A stretch of 64,000 nucleotides of DNA from Candidatus Binatia bacterium. GTDB lineage: Bacteria > Desulfobacterota > Binatia > HRBIN30. The notes under the pieces are model-generated. The model did no database searches. It was not told the origin of the DNA and saw only the letters and a list, made by a program, of their open reading frames with translations. Shown in pieces: positions 28,130-36,606 of this stretch. Position 1 is the first letter of the stretch, and each line of letters opens with the position of its first letter. The DNA lies in assembly GCA_026004215.1 (NCBI GenBank), contig BPIR01000002.1:485844-549843 (forward strand). The letters run 5' to 3'. Made by a program: the position numbers and the translations under genes.

Positions 28130-29320
28130 ATGGTCGCGAAACGGCAAACGGTCACGAACCAACAAGCCGTCTGGTTCGTGGTCTTGCTCGGGCTGGTGAG
28201 CCTGTGCGCGGACATTACTTACGAGGGGGCACGGGCGATCATCGGGCCGTATCTTGGCCTGCTCGGTGCCAGTGCGGTGGTGATCGGTGCCGTGGCCGGT
28301 GCAGGGGAGTTGCTTGGCTACGTGCTGCGGTTGTGGTCGGGCGTGCTGGCGGACCGCACCGGCCGCTACTGGGCGCTGACCATCGTTGGCTACGGTTTGA
28401 ACCTGCTCGCCGCTCCTGCGCTCGCCCTCACGAGTCACTGGGTCCCTGCCGCCGGCTTGGTGTTGTTGGAACGCGTCGGCAAAGCCCTGCGCACCCCTGC
28501 CCGAGACGCCATGCTTTCCTTCGCCACTAGCCGCACGGGGCACGGATGGGGCTTCGGTTTGCACGAAGCGCTCGATCAAGTCGGTGCCACGCTCGGTCCC
28601 CTGCTGGTTGCCACGATCGTTGCCGCACATTCCGAATACCGACGAGCGTTTGCCTGGCTGCTCCTGCCGGCTACGGCCGCGCTGGCGCTTCTTTTCTTGG
28701 CTCGGTTTCTTTTCCCACGGCCTAGGGATCTCCACGTGAGCCCAGAAGCGGTTGCCGCCCGTGGATTACCGACGGCATTCTGGATTTACCTCGCTGGCGC
28801 GTGTTGTGTTGCTGCGGGGTACGCCGACTATGCGCTGATCGCTTATCACTTCCAGCAGGGCGGGCACATCACTACCCCGTGGATCGCCGTGCTCTACGCA
28901 ATGGCAATGATCGTCGACGGCATGGCGGCGCTCTTCTTCGGCCGGTGGTTCGATCGCACCGGATTTGGAGTCCTGCTGCTGTCCACGATGCTGTCAGCCC
29001 TGGCGCCGGTGTTCCTTTTTAGCCACAGCTTTGCGGGAGCAGTGGGCGGTGTAGTCTTGTGGGGCATTGGTCTCGGAGCACAGGAGTCGGTGTTACGCGC
29101 CGCAGTGGCGCACCTTGCTCCCCTTTCGCGCCGCGGGAGCGCCTATGGGATCTTCAACATGGGCTTTGGCTTCGCCTGGTTCGGCGGCAGCACGGTGCTG
29201 GGGCTCTTGTACTCCCGGTCCATCCCCGCGTTGATGTTGTTTGCGGCAGGCGTTCAGCTAGTTGCCCTGCCGCTGTTCTGGGCAGCAGGGCGGGCAGCCC
29301 GTAAAGTTCCGCCCCTGTGA
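28130..29320 (+). CDS. MFS transporter
   Basis: A 396-residue protein with about 12 transmembrane segments. The loop between segments 2 and 3 reads GVLADRTGRYW, and LLERVGKALRTPARDAMLS follows, a pattern seen in the major facilitator superfamily. The N-terminal signature SLCADITYEGARAIIGPYL is shared by a poorly studied MFS group. Start ATG with AAGGAA upstream. It stands alone between the esterase gene and the convergent HAD gene. Substrate unknown. Confidence 0.88.
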   Translation: MVAKRQTVTNQQAVWFVVLLGLVSLCADITYEGARAIIGPYLGLLGASAVVIGAVAGAGELLGYVLRLWSGVLADRTGRYWALTIVGYGLNLLAAPALALTSHWVPAAGLVLLERVGKALRTPARDAMLSFATSRTGHGWGFGLHEALDQVGATLGPLLVATIVAAHSEYRRAFAWLLLPATAALALLFLARFLFPRPRDLHVSPEAVAARGLPTAFWIYLAGACCVAAGYADYALIAYHFQQGGHITTPWIAVLYAMAMIVDGMAALFFGRWFDRTGFGVLLLSTMLSALAPVFLFSHSFAGAVGGVVLWGIGLGAQESVLRAAVAHLAPLSRRGSAYGIFNMGFGFAWFGGSTVLGLLYSRSIPALMLFAAGVQLVALPLFWAAGRAARKVPPL

Positions 29321-29378
29321 CCAGCGCCCATTCTCGCAGAGTCGACGCCTCAACCCCTGGCCATATCTATCCGGTAAC

Positions 29379-29398
29379 GTCTCATCCCGACGATCCGG
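29379..29398. repeat. 20-base dispersed intergenic repeat (two copies)
   Basis: GTCTCATCCCGACGATCCGG here matches 2397-2416 (GTCC at the start) with one mismatch. Both copies are between genes. Two copies alone do not prove a repeat family. Confidence 0.4.
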
Positions 29399-29443
29399 AC
29401 TCGAGGAAGCAAGCCAGCCACCGCAACGGCCCAGAGCATCCGT

Positions 29444-30124
29444 TCAGGTCGCGCCCGCAATTCGGCAGGAGAGTTGCAACAAAGCTGCCGGAAGTTCGTC
29501 CAGCACGCGGATCCTGAGCGCGGCAACTTCAAGATCACCCACGGCCACGAAGTGCATGCCTGCAGCGCGTGCAGCCTGCCAGTCGGATTCCGCATCCCCC
29601 ACGTACACTGCAGCACTCGGTTCGACTCCGAGCTTTTCTAAACAAAGCTGCAACATATCCGGATGGGGTTTCGGCCGGGCCACATCACGCACCCCGACGG
29701 TCGCTTCGAGGTAGTCTGCGAGTCCGAAGCGACGCACGACTTCGTGGGCCGTGTAGCCTCGGTTCGTGGCCATCGCCAAGCGATACTGCCGCTTGAGCTC
29801 GCGCAACACGCGGTGCAACGAAGACACGGGCCGCATCAACGCATAAAAGGGCTCGTAGTCCGTCGCCGCGGCAACTTCTTTTGCGCGAGCGATTTTTTCC
29901 GGGTCTCCCCGAAACACATGCTCGAAGAACTGCAGCGACGAGCCGCGGTGGGCTAACTGCGCCAGCTCGGGCGTGAGCGGCGGCTCTCCGAGCTGCTTCA
30001 AGATCGCCCCGTAATACGCCACGTTGGCTGCAAAGGAATCGAACAGCACGCCATCGCAATCGAGAACCACGGCGGCGAGCATGTTTTCGCCTCGCTGGGG
30101 ACTCGCTCCAGGTTGATCCGTCAT
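29444..30124 (-). CDS. HAD-superfamily phosphatase
   Basis: 226 residues. Motif I LDCDGVLFDS, motif II MATNRG, motif III Lys in RPKPHPDML and motif IV YVGDAESDWQAA define a haloacid-dehalogenase-like phosphatase of the phosphoglycolate phosphatase (Gph) type. The ATG at 30124 overlaps the stop of the upstream membrane protein as ATGA; an internal ATG at 30082 starts closer to the conserved domain. Its position behind an exosortase gene is noteworthy, but its role there is unknown. Confidence 0.88.
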   Translation of the reverse strand: MTDQPGASPQRGENMLAAVVLDCDGVLFDSFAANVAYYGAILKQLGEPPLTPELAQLAHRGSSLQFFEHVFRGDPEKIARAKEVAAATDYEPFYALMRPVSSLHRVLRELKRQYRLAMATNRGYTAHEVVRRFGLADYLEATVGVRDVARPKPHPDMLQLCLEKLGVEPSAAVYVGDAESDWQAARAAGMHFVAVGDLEVAALRIRVLDELPAALLQLSCRIAGAT

Positions 30125-30672
30125 CTCGGCTTCTTGCTCGTTACCGCCGGGGCTCGAGCCTCCGGCGGTTTTCCCAAGCGCCACAGCTCGGCCAGACGAG
30201 GATACGTCAGAACAAACCAGATCAACTGCGGCGCCAGCACGAAACTCAAGAGGCCGCTGAATACCCCCACGGTATCCGTGAACCAATTCGGCCTGGCCAG
30301 CACCACAGGGTACACTGCCAACACCGCAACGTGAATCAGAAAGAAAGCGGCCATACCTACGAGGCTGCGCACCAGCACTCCCCTCACGCCTAACCCGGGG
30401 GTAGCCCAAATCAAGGCCAGCAAGGGCACATGCGCCATGGAAAGCAAAGCCGGATCGATCTCCAGCGACATGCGGATTTCGCCTTTCTCGAAGGCCACGC
30501 CGGTCTTGCTCCCCTCGTCTTTTTCCAGCCACCAGCCGGTCATCACAGGGCTAGCGACTTTCAGCGCGCGAAACACGGCCGCACGGTATCCAACGCTAAA
30601 GTTCGAAAGCGCCCACAGCAAAAGAAGCAGAAAAAACGCGCCCACAAAGCGGGCAGCGAACTGCAGCTTCAT
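30121..30672 (-). CDS. exosortase-associated membrane protein
   Basis: A 183-residue protein with about four membrane segments (residues 8-28, 78-95, 105-130, 138-160) and a soluble loop between the first two containing EKDEGSKTGVAFEKGEIRMSLEIDP. The ATG overlaps the exosortase stop as ATGA and its stop overlaps the HAD start, so the three genes are coupled. I believe it corresponds to the membrane protein often found beside exosortase H genes, but this is from memory of family context and not shown by a motif. Confidence 0.6.
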   Translation of the reverse strand: MKLQFAARFVGAFFLLLLLWALSNFSVGYRAAVFRALKVASPVMTGWWLEKDEGSKTGVAFEKGEIRMSLEIDPALLSMAHVPLLALIWATPGLGVRGVLVRSLVGMAAFFLIHVAVLAVYPVVLARPNWFTDTVGVFSGLLSFVLAPQLIWFVLTYPRLAELWRLGKPPEARAPAVTSKKPR

Positions 30673-31151
30673 GTGCGCGTTCGCTCCACCCACGCCATGC
30701 TATACACCGTCACCAACATGAGAAACACGCCTTGCCACACGAACTCGTGAAAGTAATCGAACAGGTTCGGATAAAATTCTACGAGTCGCACTAAAGTCGC
30801 AATGCGGGCAACGTTCACAACCGAGAGCGACACCACACCCACCAGTATGCCCGCTAATTTCTGCCACCATCGCGCCGGGTAGGCCACGATAAAGCTCACC
30901 AGCACGACGAACACGAAAAGCCCTGTGCACTCGTGGTTCACTTGCAGGCTGGCACCGCCAGCTTGGATGACATTGCCCTCCACAACTTGGGCCTGCGAAC
31001 CCGCTCGCTGCGCGAGGTACGCGGCCGACCACGCAATGGCGCGCTCGATCAGACCTAACCGATTCTGCAAATTCGTGACCGCCATTGCGGCGCTGAAAAC
31101 CCAAAGGCAGCCGAAAAATATGGCGATGAATCGCACGACAGGCCTGCGCAT
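30669..31151 (-). CDS. exosortase/archaeosortase-family transpeptidase (mini type)
   Basis: 160 residues with about four to five membrane helices. The three catalytic residues of the family can be placed: Cys75 in NHECTGLFVF, Arg116 in VVNVARIATLVR and His135 in DYFHEFVWQ. This short form resembles exosortase H. The enzyme cuts C-terminal sorting signals (PEP-CTERM-like tripartite tails) on the outer face of the inner membrane. No matching target gene is adjacent. The beta-helix protein at 48127 has a TM plus Arg tail and is a possible client. Confidence 0.82.
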   Translation of the reverse strand: MRRPVVRFIAIFFGCLWVFSAAMAVTNLQNRLGLIERAIAWSAAYLAQRAGSQAQVVEGNVIQAGGASLQVNHECTGLFVFVVLVSFIVAYPARWWQKLAGILVGVVSLSVVNVARIATLVRLVEFYPNLFDYFHEFVWQGVFLMLVTVYSMAWVERTRT

Positions 31152-31195
31152 TGGTGTTCTCCTACTTCCCCATCGGTCTCGTCAAAGTGTCTTGG

Positions 31196-32830
31196 CTAGC
31201 TCGCTCGTGCGCCGGGTCTTCCTCCCTGCCAGCGTCGCCACCACCCAACCAAGAACCCGCCCGCCACGAGGAGGCTACACAAGACCGGCAACGAATCTCC
31301 AACACGGCCATAGACCGTGTTCCCATCCAAGAGCTTGGCCTCGCCCCGCACAACTTCCTCGGTAAACAGGCTTCCCTCGACTTGCACCCGTCCGGCCGCG
31401 TCTACAATGCTCGTAACCCCTGTGTTGGAGCCGCGCAACAGGTAGCGGCGATTCTCCACGGCGCGCCACACGGCCAAAGCTTGGTGCTGGTAAGGTGCAA
31501 CACTCCGCCCATACCACGCATCGTTGAGAATCGTCACGAGCACATTGGCCCCCGCCAGCGTGGTTTTGCGCGGCATGTCTCCCACGATGTCTTCGAAACA
31601 AATGAGCTGACCAATGCGGGCGCCATTGTCCAACACGAACACACGTTCGCTCCGGCCTGCGGTCATCCGCCCCGTTTGTGGGCTCAATGCGTAAACGGCA
31701 GGTACGAGCTCGCCGCCCGGAATGTATTCTCCAAACGGCATCAAGATCCGCTTGTCATAACGGCCGCGCAGTCGCCCGCCTGGCTCCATCCAAAACGCAC
31801 TGTTGAATTGCTCCACCTTGTCCGCACCCACAAAACGATACGCAAGCCCCCCAAAGATCAGATGCGTGCGCAGATCCGGGAAGGGATTTTCCTTGCCGTC
31901 CAGCCGCTGCCACTCGGTCGCAATCCACTCCTGGTGCACGGTTTCCGGCCACACCAGCAAATCCACTTCGCCTTGAACGGCGCGGCTGAGTTCTCGGTAC
32001 TTTTCCAAGTTGATCTCGAAGTATCGCACATCGCCCTTTTCCGCGATGCCGACGTTGCCCTGCACGAGTCCGACACGAATTGCCGGAGCGTGGCGCATGG
32101 CCGACTCGACCTGCTGAAGGCGCTGCCATCCGTACCACCACAAGCCAACGATCGCGAGAACCGCCCACGCGAGTGGCACCCATCGTCGTACCACCACAAG
32201 CTCGGCAAGCCCGGCGGCAAACCACATCATCACGAAACTCAACAAGAAAGGCCCCGCCAAGTCCCCGGACTGCAACAAGCGCACTGCGTGCATTTGGCTG
32301 TTGGCAAGGCGCCAAGGGAACAAATTCGGGAACCAGTACTCCAGCGCCACCCACGTCGCGGCACATCCCACGACCCAGAGCGGTGCAAGCCGCAGTCGCT
32401 GAACTACCCAGCCGAACGCCCCAAATTGCAACGCCGTGAACGCCGTGAGCACGAGGTAAAATAAAAGAGCAACCGGATAGGAAAAACCGCCGAACACGCG
32501 AATCGTGTAGACGAGCCAGTAAAAGGCGGGCAAATTCGTCGCCACACCAGCGAGCCAACCTAAAAGTACGGCTCGCCGACTGTTCGGGGCGACGCGCAAA
32601 GCGACCAGCAAAGGCACAAAGGCGACCCACGCTAACGGGTAAAGCTCGAACCACAAAAAACTTGCAGCCACCGCCAGTCCCGAGATAACGGACAAGGACG
32701 CGCGTACACCCACTCGGTCGAGGAACGCAGGGGGCGCAATCGGCGAGGCACCCGCTACGCTAGGAGTATCCCCACCTGGGCCGGGCGGATCCACATGTGC
32801 TGCAACTGCCACGGGCAAGTGTTTAGCCAA
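31196..32830 (-). CDS. lnt: apolipoprotein N-acyltransferase
   Basis: 544 residues: six or so N-terminal membrane helices (from about 40), a nitrilase domain (about 250-500) and a final C-terminal helix. The catalytic triad is visible as Glu in VWPETVHQ, Lys in YDKRILMPFGEYIP and Cys in LICFED. It N-acylates lipoproteins at the periplasmic face of the inner membrane, completing lipoproteins such as LptE. The start is a TTG; the first 35 residues are Pro/Ala-rich and poorly supported. Confidence 0.93.
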   Translation of the reverse strand: MAKHLPVAVAAHVDPPGPGGDTPSVAGASPIAPPAFLDRVGVRASLSVISGLAVAASFLWFELYPLAWVAFVPLLVALRVAPNSRRAVLLGWLAGVATNLPAFYWLVYTIRVFGGFSYPVALLFYLVLTAFTALQFGAFGWVVQRLRLAPLWVVGCAATWVALEYWFPNLFPWRLANSQMHAVRLLQSGDLAGPFLLSFVMMWFAAGLAELVVVRRWVPLAWAVLAIVGLWWYGWQRLQQVESAMRHAPAIRVGLVQGNVGIAEKGDVRYFEINLEKYRELSRAVQGEVDLLVWPETVHQEWIATEWQRLDGKENPFPDLRTHLIFGGLAYRFVGADKVEQFNSAFWMEPGGRLRGRYDKRILMPFGEYIPGGELVPAVYALSPQTGRMTAGRSERVFVLDNGARIGQLICFEDIVGDMPRKTTLAGANVLVTILNDAWYGRSVAPYQHQALAVWRAVENRRYLLRGSNTGVTSIVDAAGRVQVEGSLFTEEVVRGEAKLLDGNTVYGRVGDSLPVLCSLLVAGGFLVGWWRRWQGGRPGARAS

Positions 32831-33049
32831 CGCTGCCTTTCAAAGCGAACCATCCGCGAACGTTATGACCAGCCTTGCCTCCTCACTCGGCCGGTTCCCT
32901 GTCCCCAGGACAAGCAAAAACGCTCGCGCAGCCAGTCCACCTGCAACCCGCTGTCATCCTACACGAAGGGAGTTTTTCCCCACGGTGTGCCGGGAGGGGC
33001 TTCGAAATCCGCACGAACTCAAGAACTGGACCAAGTCGGCGGGGTCAAC

Positions 33050-33475
33050 TCACGGGTCATCGCTGCCATTCTCCCTCCCTCCCGGGGCGAGGGCAGCGCG
33101 GCGAGCGGCGGGGACGGATAACAAAGGCTCGCGCCGGCCTCGGGCAACCTCAGCGCTCGTGAACGGGCGCACTGGCTCTGCGCTGCCATCGAAGTGTTCC
33201 ACGAGCCAGTTCAACAACACCGCCAACCGCTCGTCATCGAGTTCCGCGTTGGCCACCCCGGGCACACGAACCAAGTACTCCCTTCCAGTCGGCGTGGCCG
33301 CCAGGCGCCGCAACTGCCCCGCAAACGGAGGGGCGCCATCCGCGGACCCCTCGCCGCGCGGACCGTGACAGCCCTGGCAATGCAACACGTAGTCCGCCCA
33401 GGGATCAGCAACCGCCGGAGAAATAGCAACCAGCCATGCCACAGCGATCCAGCACGCAAGCCGCACTCTGCCCAT
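33050..33475 (-). CDS. c-type cytochrome of the amine dehydrogenase operon
   Basis: A 141-residue precursor with a signal peptide ending near SPAVA. One haem site, CQGCH, lies at the mature N-terminus. After the leader there is no Met, so the usual Met axial ligand of class I cytochromes c is missing. The conserved motif VRVPGVANAELDDERLAVLLNWLVEHF is where the distal ligand would be sought. It overlaps the light-chain gene at the stop (TGATG). It probably accepts electrons from the amine dehydrogenase. Confidence 0.85.
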   Translation of the reverse strand: MGRVRLACWIAVAWLVAISPAVADPWADYVLHCQGCHGPRGEGSADGAPPFAGQLRRLAATPTGREYLVRVPGVANAELDDERLAVLLNWLVEHFDGSAEPVRPFTSAEVARGRREPLLSVPAARRAALAPGGRENGSDDP

Positions 33476-34029
33476 CACAGCTCACCCTTGGCCTCCCCCA
33501 AAACAATGGCCGTGGAGCAATGATAGACTACGTTGTTGATTCCATGGCACCAGTTGATGTCGTTACTCCGCTGCGGATAGTAGACCGGCTTGTCGCCCTC
33601 GTTCCGGTGGCAATAGCACAGGCCGCACACGTGCTTGGCGCAGCAATCGTTGTACGAAATGATATACAGCTTTCCGTCCGCGGGGTTCCGGCAAGTGCCA
33701 ATCCAGGTGACCGGCGATTGAATCGTTCCCGGGGGGCAAGAGCGCTGCGTACCACCGCAGCAACTACATAAGAACCCATCGATCGCGCAATGCCGCCAAT
33801 ATTCGCATCGCGATGGGTCACCCCCGGGGTGGTCCAACCCTGGCTCCCCCGGCACAACTTCCTTGCGGGCCGTCGCAGCCCGTGCAACCGGCAACAACGG
33901 GTAGGCACCAGCTCCGACCAAAAACACTCCCAGCCGCGACAAGAAGCTGCGGCGCGAGGTACGCTCCGCGAGCCGGCGAGCCCATCGGGCGCACCACGTA
34001 TCGAGCCAACCGAGCCACGTTTCTGCCAT
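33475..34029 (-). CDS. TTQ amine dehydrogenase light chain (MauA/AauA type)
   Basis: 184 residues. A twin-arginine leader (TSRRSFLSRLG at 24-34) precedes a Cys-rich mature chain. The two Trp that form the tryptophan tryptophylquinone cofactor can be placed as Trp109 (SPVTWIGTC) and Trp160 (NDINWCHG). The catalytic Asp128 (YNDCC) and Asp84 (CAIDG) are also present. This numbering coincides with what I recall for aromatic amine dehydrogenase of Alcaligenes faecalis, except that Ser is at the Thr172 position. It oxidises primary amines to aldehydes in the periplasm together with the heavy chain. It lies 13 bases after mauD. Confidence 0.93.
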   Translation of the reverse strand: MAETWLGWLDTWCARWARRLAERTSRRSFLSRLGVFLVGAGAYPLLPVARAATARKEVVPGEPGLDHPGGDPSRCEYWRHCAIDGFLCSCCGGTQRSCPPGTIQSPVTWIGTCRNPADGKLYIISYNDCCAKHVCGLCYCHRNEGDKPVYYPQRSNDINWCHGINNVVYHCSTAIVLGEAKGEL

Positions 34030-34042
34030 CGCCGACCCCTGC

Positions 34043-34645
34043 CTAACCCGCTGCCCGTTCCCGTTGCAAGTACTCTTGAATCGAAGCCACGCCGTGGCGG
34101 TACGCCTCGAACAGACTCTCGATGTGCTCGCGCGTGTTCACGATCCCACGCGCCCGCACGATCCCATCGGCATCCAACAGCACGGCAAACGGCACCTTCG
34201 GCACCTGATATGCGATACCGAGTTCCGCCGAAAGAACATACGGCACTTCAGGACTGAGTAAAGCCAAAATCGGCTCCTGTTCTTCCAAGAGTCCATCGCT
34301 CGCCAGGACAACGTCCAACCACTGCTGCTCGCTCCGACGCACGGCATCCAGCACCGGCAACAAGGCCTTGCAGGCTGGGCACTGTGGCGCCACCCACACG
34401 AGCAACATGGCGTGCCGGTTACGGCGATTGCCTGCAATGTCAACCACCCGGCCGCGAATGTCGGTCAAGGTAAACGGCGGTCCGGCTTCGCCCACCTCCG
34501 GCGCTCCTTGGGGCACCAGTGCGCCGACTGGGGCAACACGGGCTTGCAGCACGCCCACTTGCCGCACCAAGGCCAAGACCACCAACACCAGTGCCACGAC
34601 CACGATCCAAAGGATCACTTGCGATACAACCAGCGCCCCAACCAT
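34043..34645 (-). CDS. mauD: methylamine dehydrogenase accessory protein MauD
   Basis: 200 residues: one N-terminal membrane anchor (residues 8-30) and a periplasmic thioredoxin-like domain with the redox pair CPAC (WVAPQCPACKALLPVL). MauD is thought to help form the six disulfides of the light chain. Gene order B-E-D-A matches mau and aau clusters. It is needed with MauE for maturation in known systems. Confidence 0.92.
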   Translation of the reverse strand: MVGALVVSQVILWIVVVALVLVVLALVRQVGVLQARVAPVGALVPQGAPEVGEAGPPFTLTDIRGRVVDIAGNRRNRHAMLLVWVAPQCPACKALLPVLDAVRRSEQQWLDVVLASDGLLEEQEPILALLSPEVPYVLSAELGIAYQVPKVPFAVLLDADGIVRARGIVNTREHIESLFEAYRHGVASIQEYLQRERAAG

Positions 34646-34651
34646 GACGGC

Positions 34652-35200
34652 TTACCCAGACGGTGTGTGGCCGATTTTACCCCGCGGGTTTCTTGTCGTG
34701 TCCTGCGCCAGCAGGTCGACAATCCGGTACAATAAAACAAAGGCAAGGCTCGCGGCGATGATCGTAAACGAGTCCAGCCATGTCCAAGGGCGGGGCCGCG
34801 GGCTCAGCGTGGCTGCGGCAAATACCCCAGCGAGGATGAAGTTTCGGACCACCAGCGGCCAACCAATCTGGGCCGTACGGGCAAAACCACCACAGCCGCA
34901 CGCGTGGTCCGTGCGGCCGGCACGAATCTCACGCACGAGCGCAATGGCATACAGCACCAACAACCCCACACTACCCCAACAAGCCCAGATCAAGGTAACG
35001 GAAAACAAGAACCCAAAAACAAGCGCAATCTCCGCGGCGATCAAAAGCGCGGCGAAGAGTCCGTGCAACTGCGGGACGGGTGCCTGGTACTGCTGTAAGA
35101 TCGCACGAAACTGCTGCGGATCCCGCAACTTGTGCCAAGCGGCCGCCGACCAGAGAAGCACACCCAACACACGCACAAGGGTGACGTAGACGGAATCCAT
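34652..35200 (-). CDS. mauE: methylamine dehydrogenase accessory protein MauE
   Basis: 182 residues with about five membrane segments and the conserved HACGCGGF loop of MauE/DoxX-like proteins. RVLGVLLWSAAAWHKLRDPQQFRAIL at the N-terminus (helix 1 plus amphipathic segment) is typical. It acts with MauD in light-chain assembly or disulfide formation. It starts 3 bases after the heavy-chain stop. Confidence 0.92.
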   Translation of the reverse strand: MDSVYVTLVRVLGVLLWSAAAWHKLRDPQQFRAILQQYQAPVPQLHGLFAALLIAAEIALVFGFLFSVTLIWACWGSVGLLVLYAIALVREIRAGRTDHACGCGGFARTAQIGWPLVVRNFILAGVFAAATLSPRPRPWTWLDSFTIIAASLAFVLLYRIVDLLAQDTTRNPRGKIGHTPSG

Positions 35201-35203
35201 GTC

Positions 35204-36454
35204 TCAATGGGCGCCCCCATACGGGGCGAACAGCAAGTCGGTCACCCAACCAATGGGCTGCACGCGCCGCACGAACTCGCCTGTACGCGCATCGTATACG
35301 GCCAGCGCACCTGCGTATTCGCACGCGGTCACGAGTAAAGGGCGTTCGTCTTGCGTGACCGTGATTGCGGTGACCGACGGCGGGACCCACCGGTCGAGCA
35401 CTCGCTGCCACAACCATGGCAATGGCCAGCGCCACGAAGAATCCGGCTCGATGGCAAACCCGTAAATGGTTGCTCCCGGAAAACGCAACGGAATCCGCTG
35501 GGTTCGCTTTTGCGTGCGGACGTCGAACACCCACACTTCGCTTCCCGGATCCTTGTGGGTGTCCGGTCCACCCTGATGCATCAGAACGAACAAGAGCCCG
35601 AGCTGGTCATGAGCCGCTAGATGTTGGGTGCCCCCTGTGCGCCATGACTGCCGCCGGTCCATGTCGTCCACGATCGACCACGTGGGCAGCGGCTCGATCT
35701 GCTTGCCGCTGACGTCCAGCGGATGGACCACCCCCTCGAACGACACGAAATACCAAACCCCACCCGCTCGCACGGCCTTTTCCGTAACTGGGTCGCGGCG
35801 GGGGTCGAAAAATGGAGCCGTGCGGCTGCGGCGCAACTCGTTGCCGTCGTCGTCCAGCTCCAGCACAAAGGCACTGCCATCTGGACACAAAGCGAAAAAC
35901 CGGCGCGGGCCGGCTGCGAATGCAAGGCTGCATCCAGGGGTATCCAGCTCCGCCACAAAGCGGCGGCGCTCCACATCCACAATGCTCAGGGAAGTTCCTG
36001 TGGTCCAGTTGAACACGGCCAGGAAGCGGTCATCGTCGGACAGTGCCGCATGGTTCAAGGCAATTCGATTCAATGCCCGCTTCGGAGGAATGGGAATTTC
36101 CGCGACAAAAGCCAGATTCTCCAGGTCGTAAATTTCCACCACATCGGTACGTTCCCCGCGAGTGCGGCGGGAGTAATATGTGGAAGGGACGTACACCTCT
36201 GACCTGCGGCGCGAGAACAGGGGCAAAAACGTTCCGTACCCGGCTGGAATACTGCCCAAAAAGCGGCTTCGCTGCACGTCGACCACGCTCGTCCGCTCCA
36301 AAACGAGGTCGGTGGCAAATACCCAAGATGCGCTGGGCGGTCCCAGCTTTTCCACCACACCCGTTCGTTCCGGCTGGAGCTGCGCACTCGCTAACCACGG
36401 AGCAAGCAGTAACCACACCCAACAAAGTGACCGTCCCGACGACCGCACACCCAC
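35204..36454 (-). CDS. amine dehydrogenase heavy chain, aromatic-amine type
   Basis: 416 residues: a signal peptide ending at LASA, then a seven-bladed beta-propeller of about 395 residues. The motif WRTGGTQHLAAH and the segment LMHQGGPDTHKDPGSEVWVFD resemble the aromatic amine dehydrogenase heavy chain more than the methylamine one (THK...EIWV pattern). It holds the light chains in an alpha2-beta2 periplasmic enzyme. The start is a GTG with GAGGAG rather far upstream. It is the first gene of the operon, and a promoter should lie in 36455-36606, where no clear boxes were found. Confidence 0.87.
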   Translation of the reverse strand: MGVRSSGRSLCWVWLLLAPWLASAQLQPERTGVVEKLGPPSASWVFATDLVLERTSVVDVQRSRFLGSIPAGYGTFLPLFSRRRSEVYVPSTYYSRRTRGERTDVVEIYDLENLAFVAEIPIPPKRALNRIALNHAALSDDDRFLAVFNWTTGTSLSIVDVERRRFVAELDTPGCSLAFAAGPRRFFALCPDGSAFVLELDDDGNELRRSRTAPFFDPRRDPVTEKAVRAGGVWYFVSFEGVVHPLDVSGKQIEPLPTWSIVDDMDRRQSWRTGGTQHLAAHDQLGLLFVLMHQGGPDTHKDPGSEVWVFDVRTQKRTQRIPLRFPGATIYGFAIEPDSSWRWPLPWLWQRVLDRWVPPSVTAITVTQDERPLLVTACEYAGALAVYDARTGEFVRRVQPIGWVTDLLFAPYGGAH

Positions 36455-36606
36455 CGGCTACCACGCTCCTCACAAATTTGGCAACGCCATTCGCCCGAGG
36501 TGCGTCGAAGGACGGGCGCGACTCAGCGCCCGCGATGCAAACGCCGCGGAATAACGAATTGCCACCCGCGTGCGTTACCCGTACCGCAGGCGCCGAGCCC
36601 AACGGT

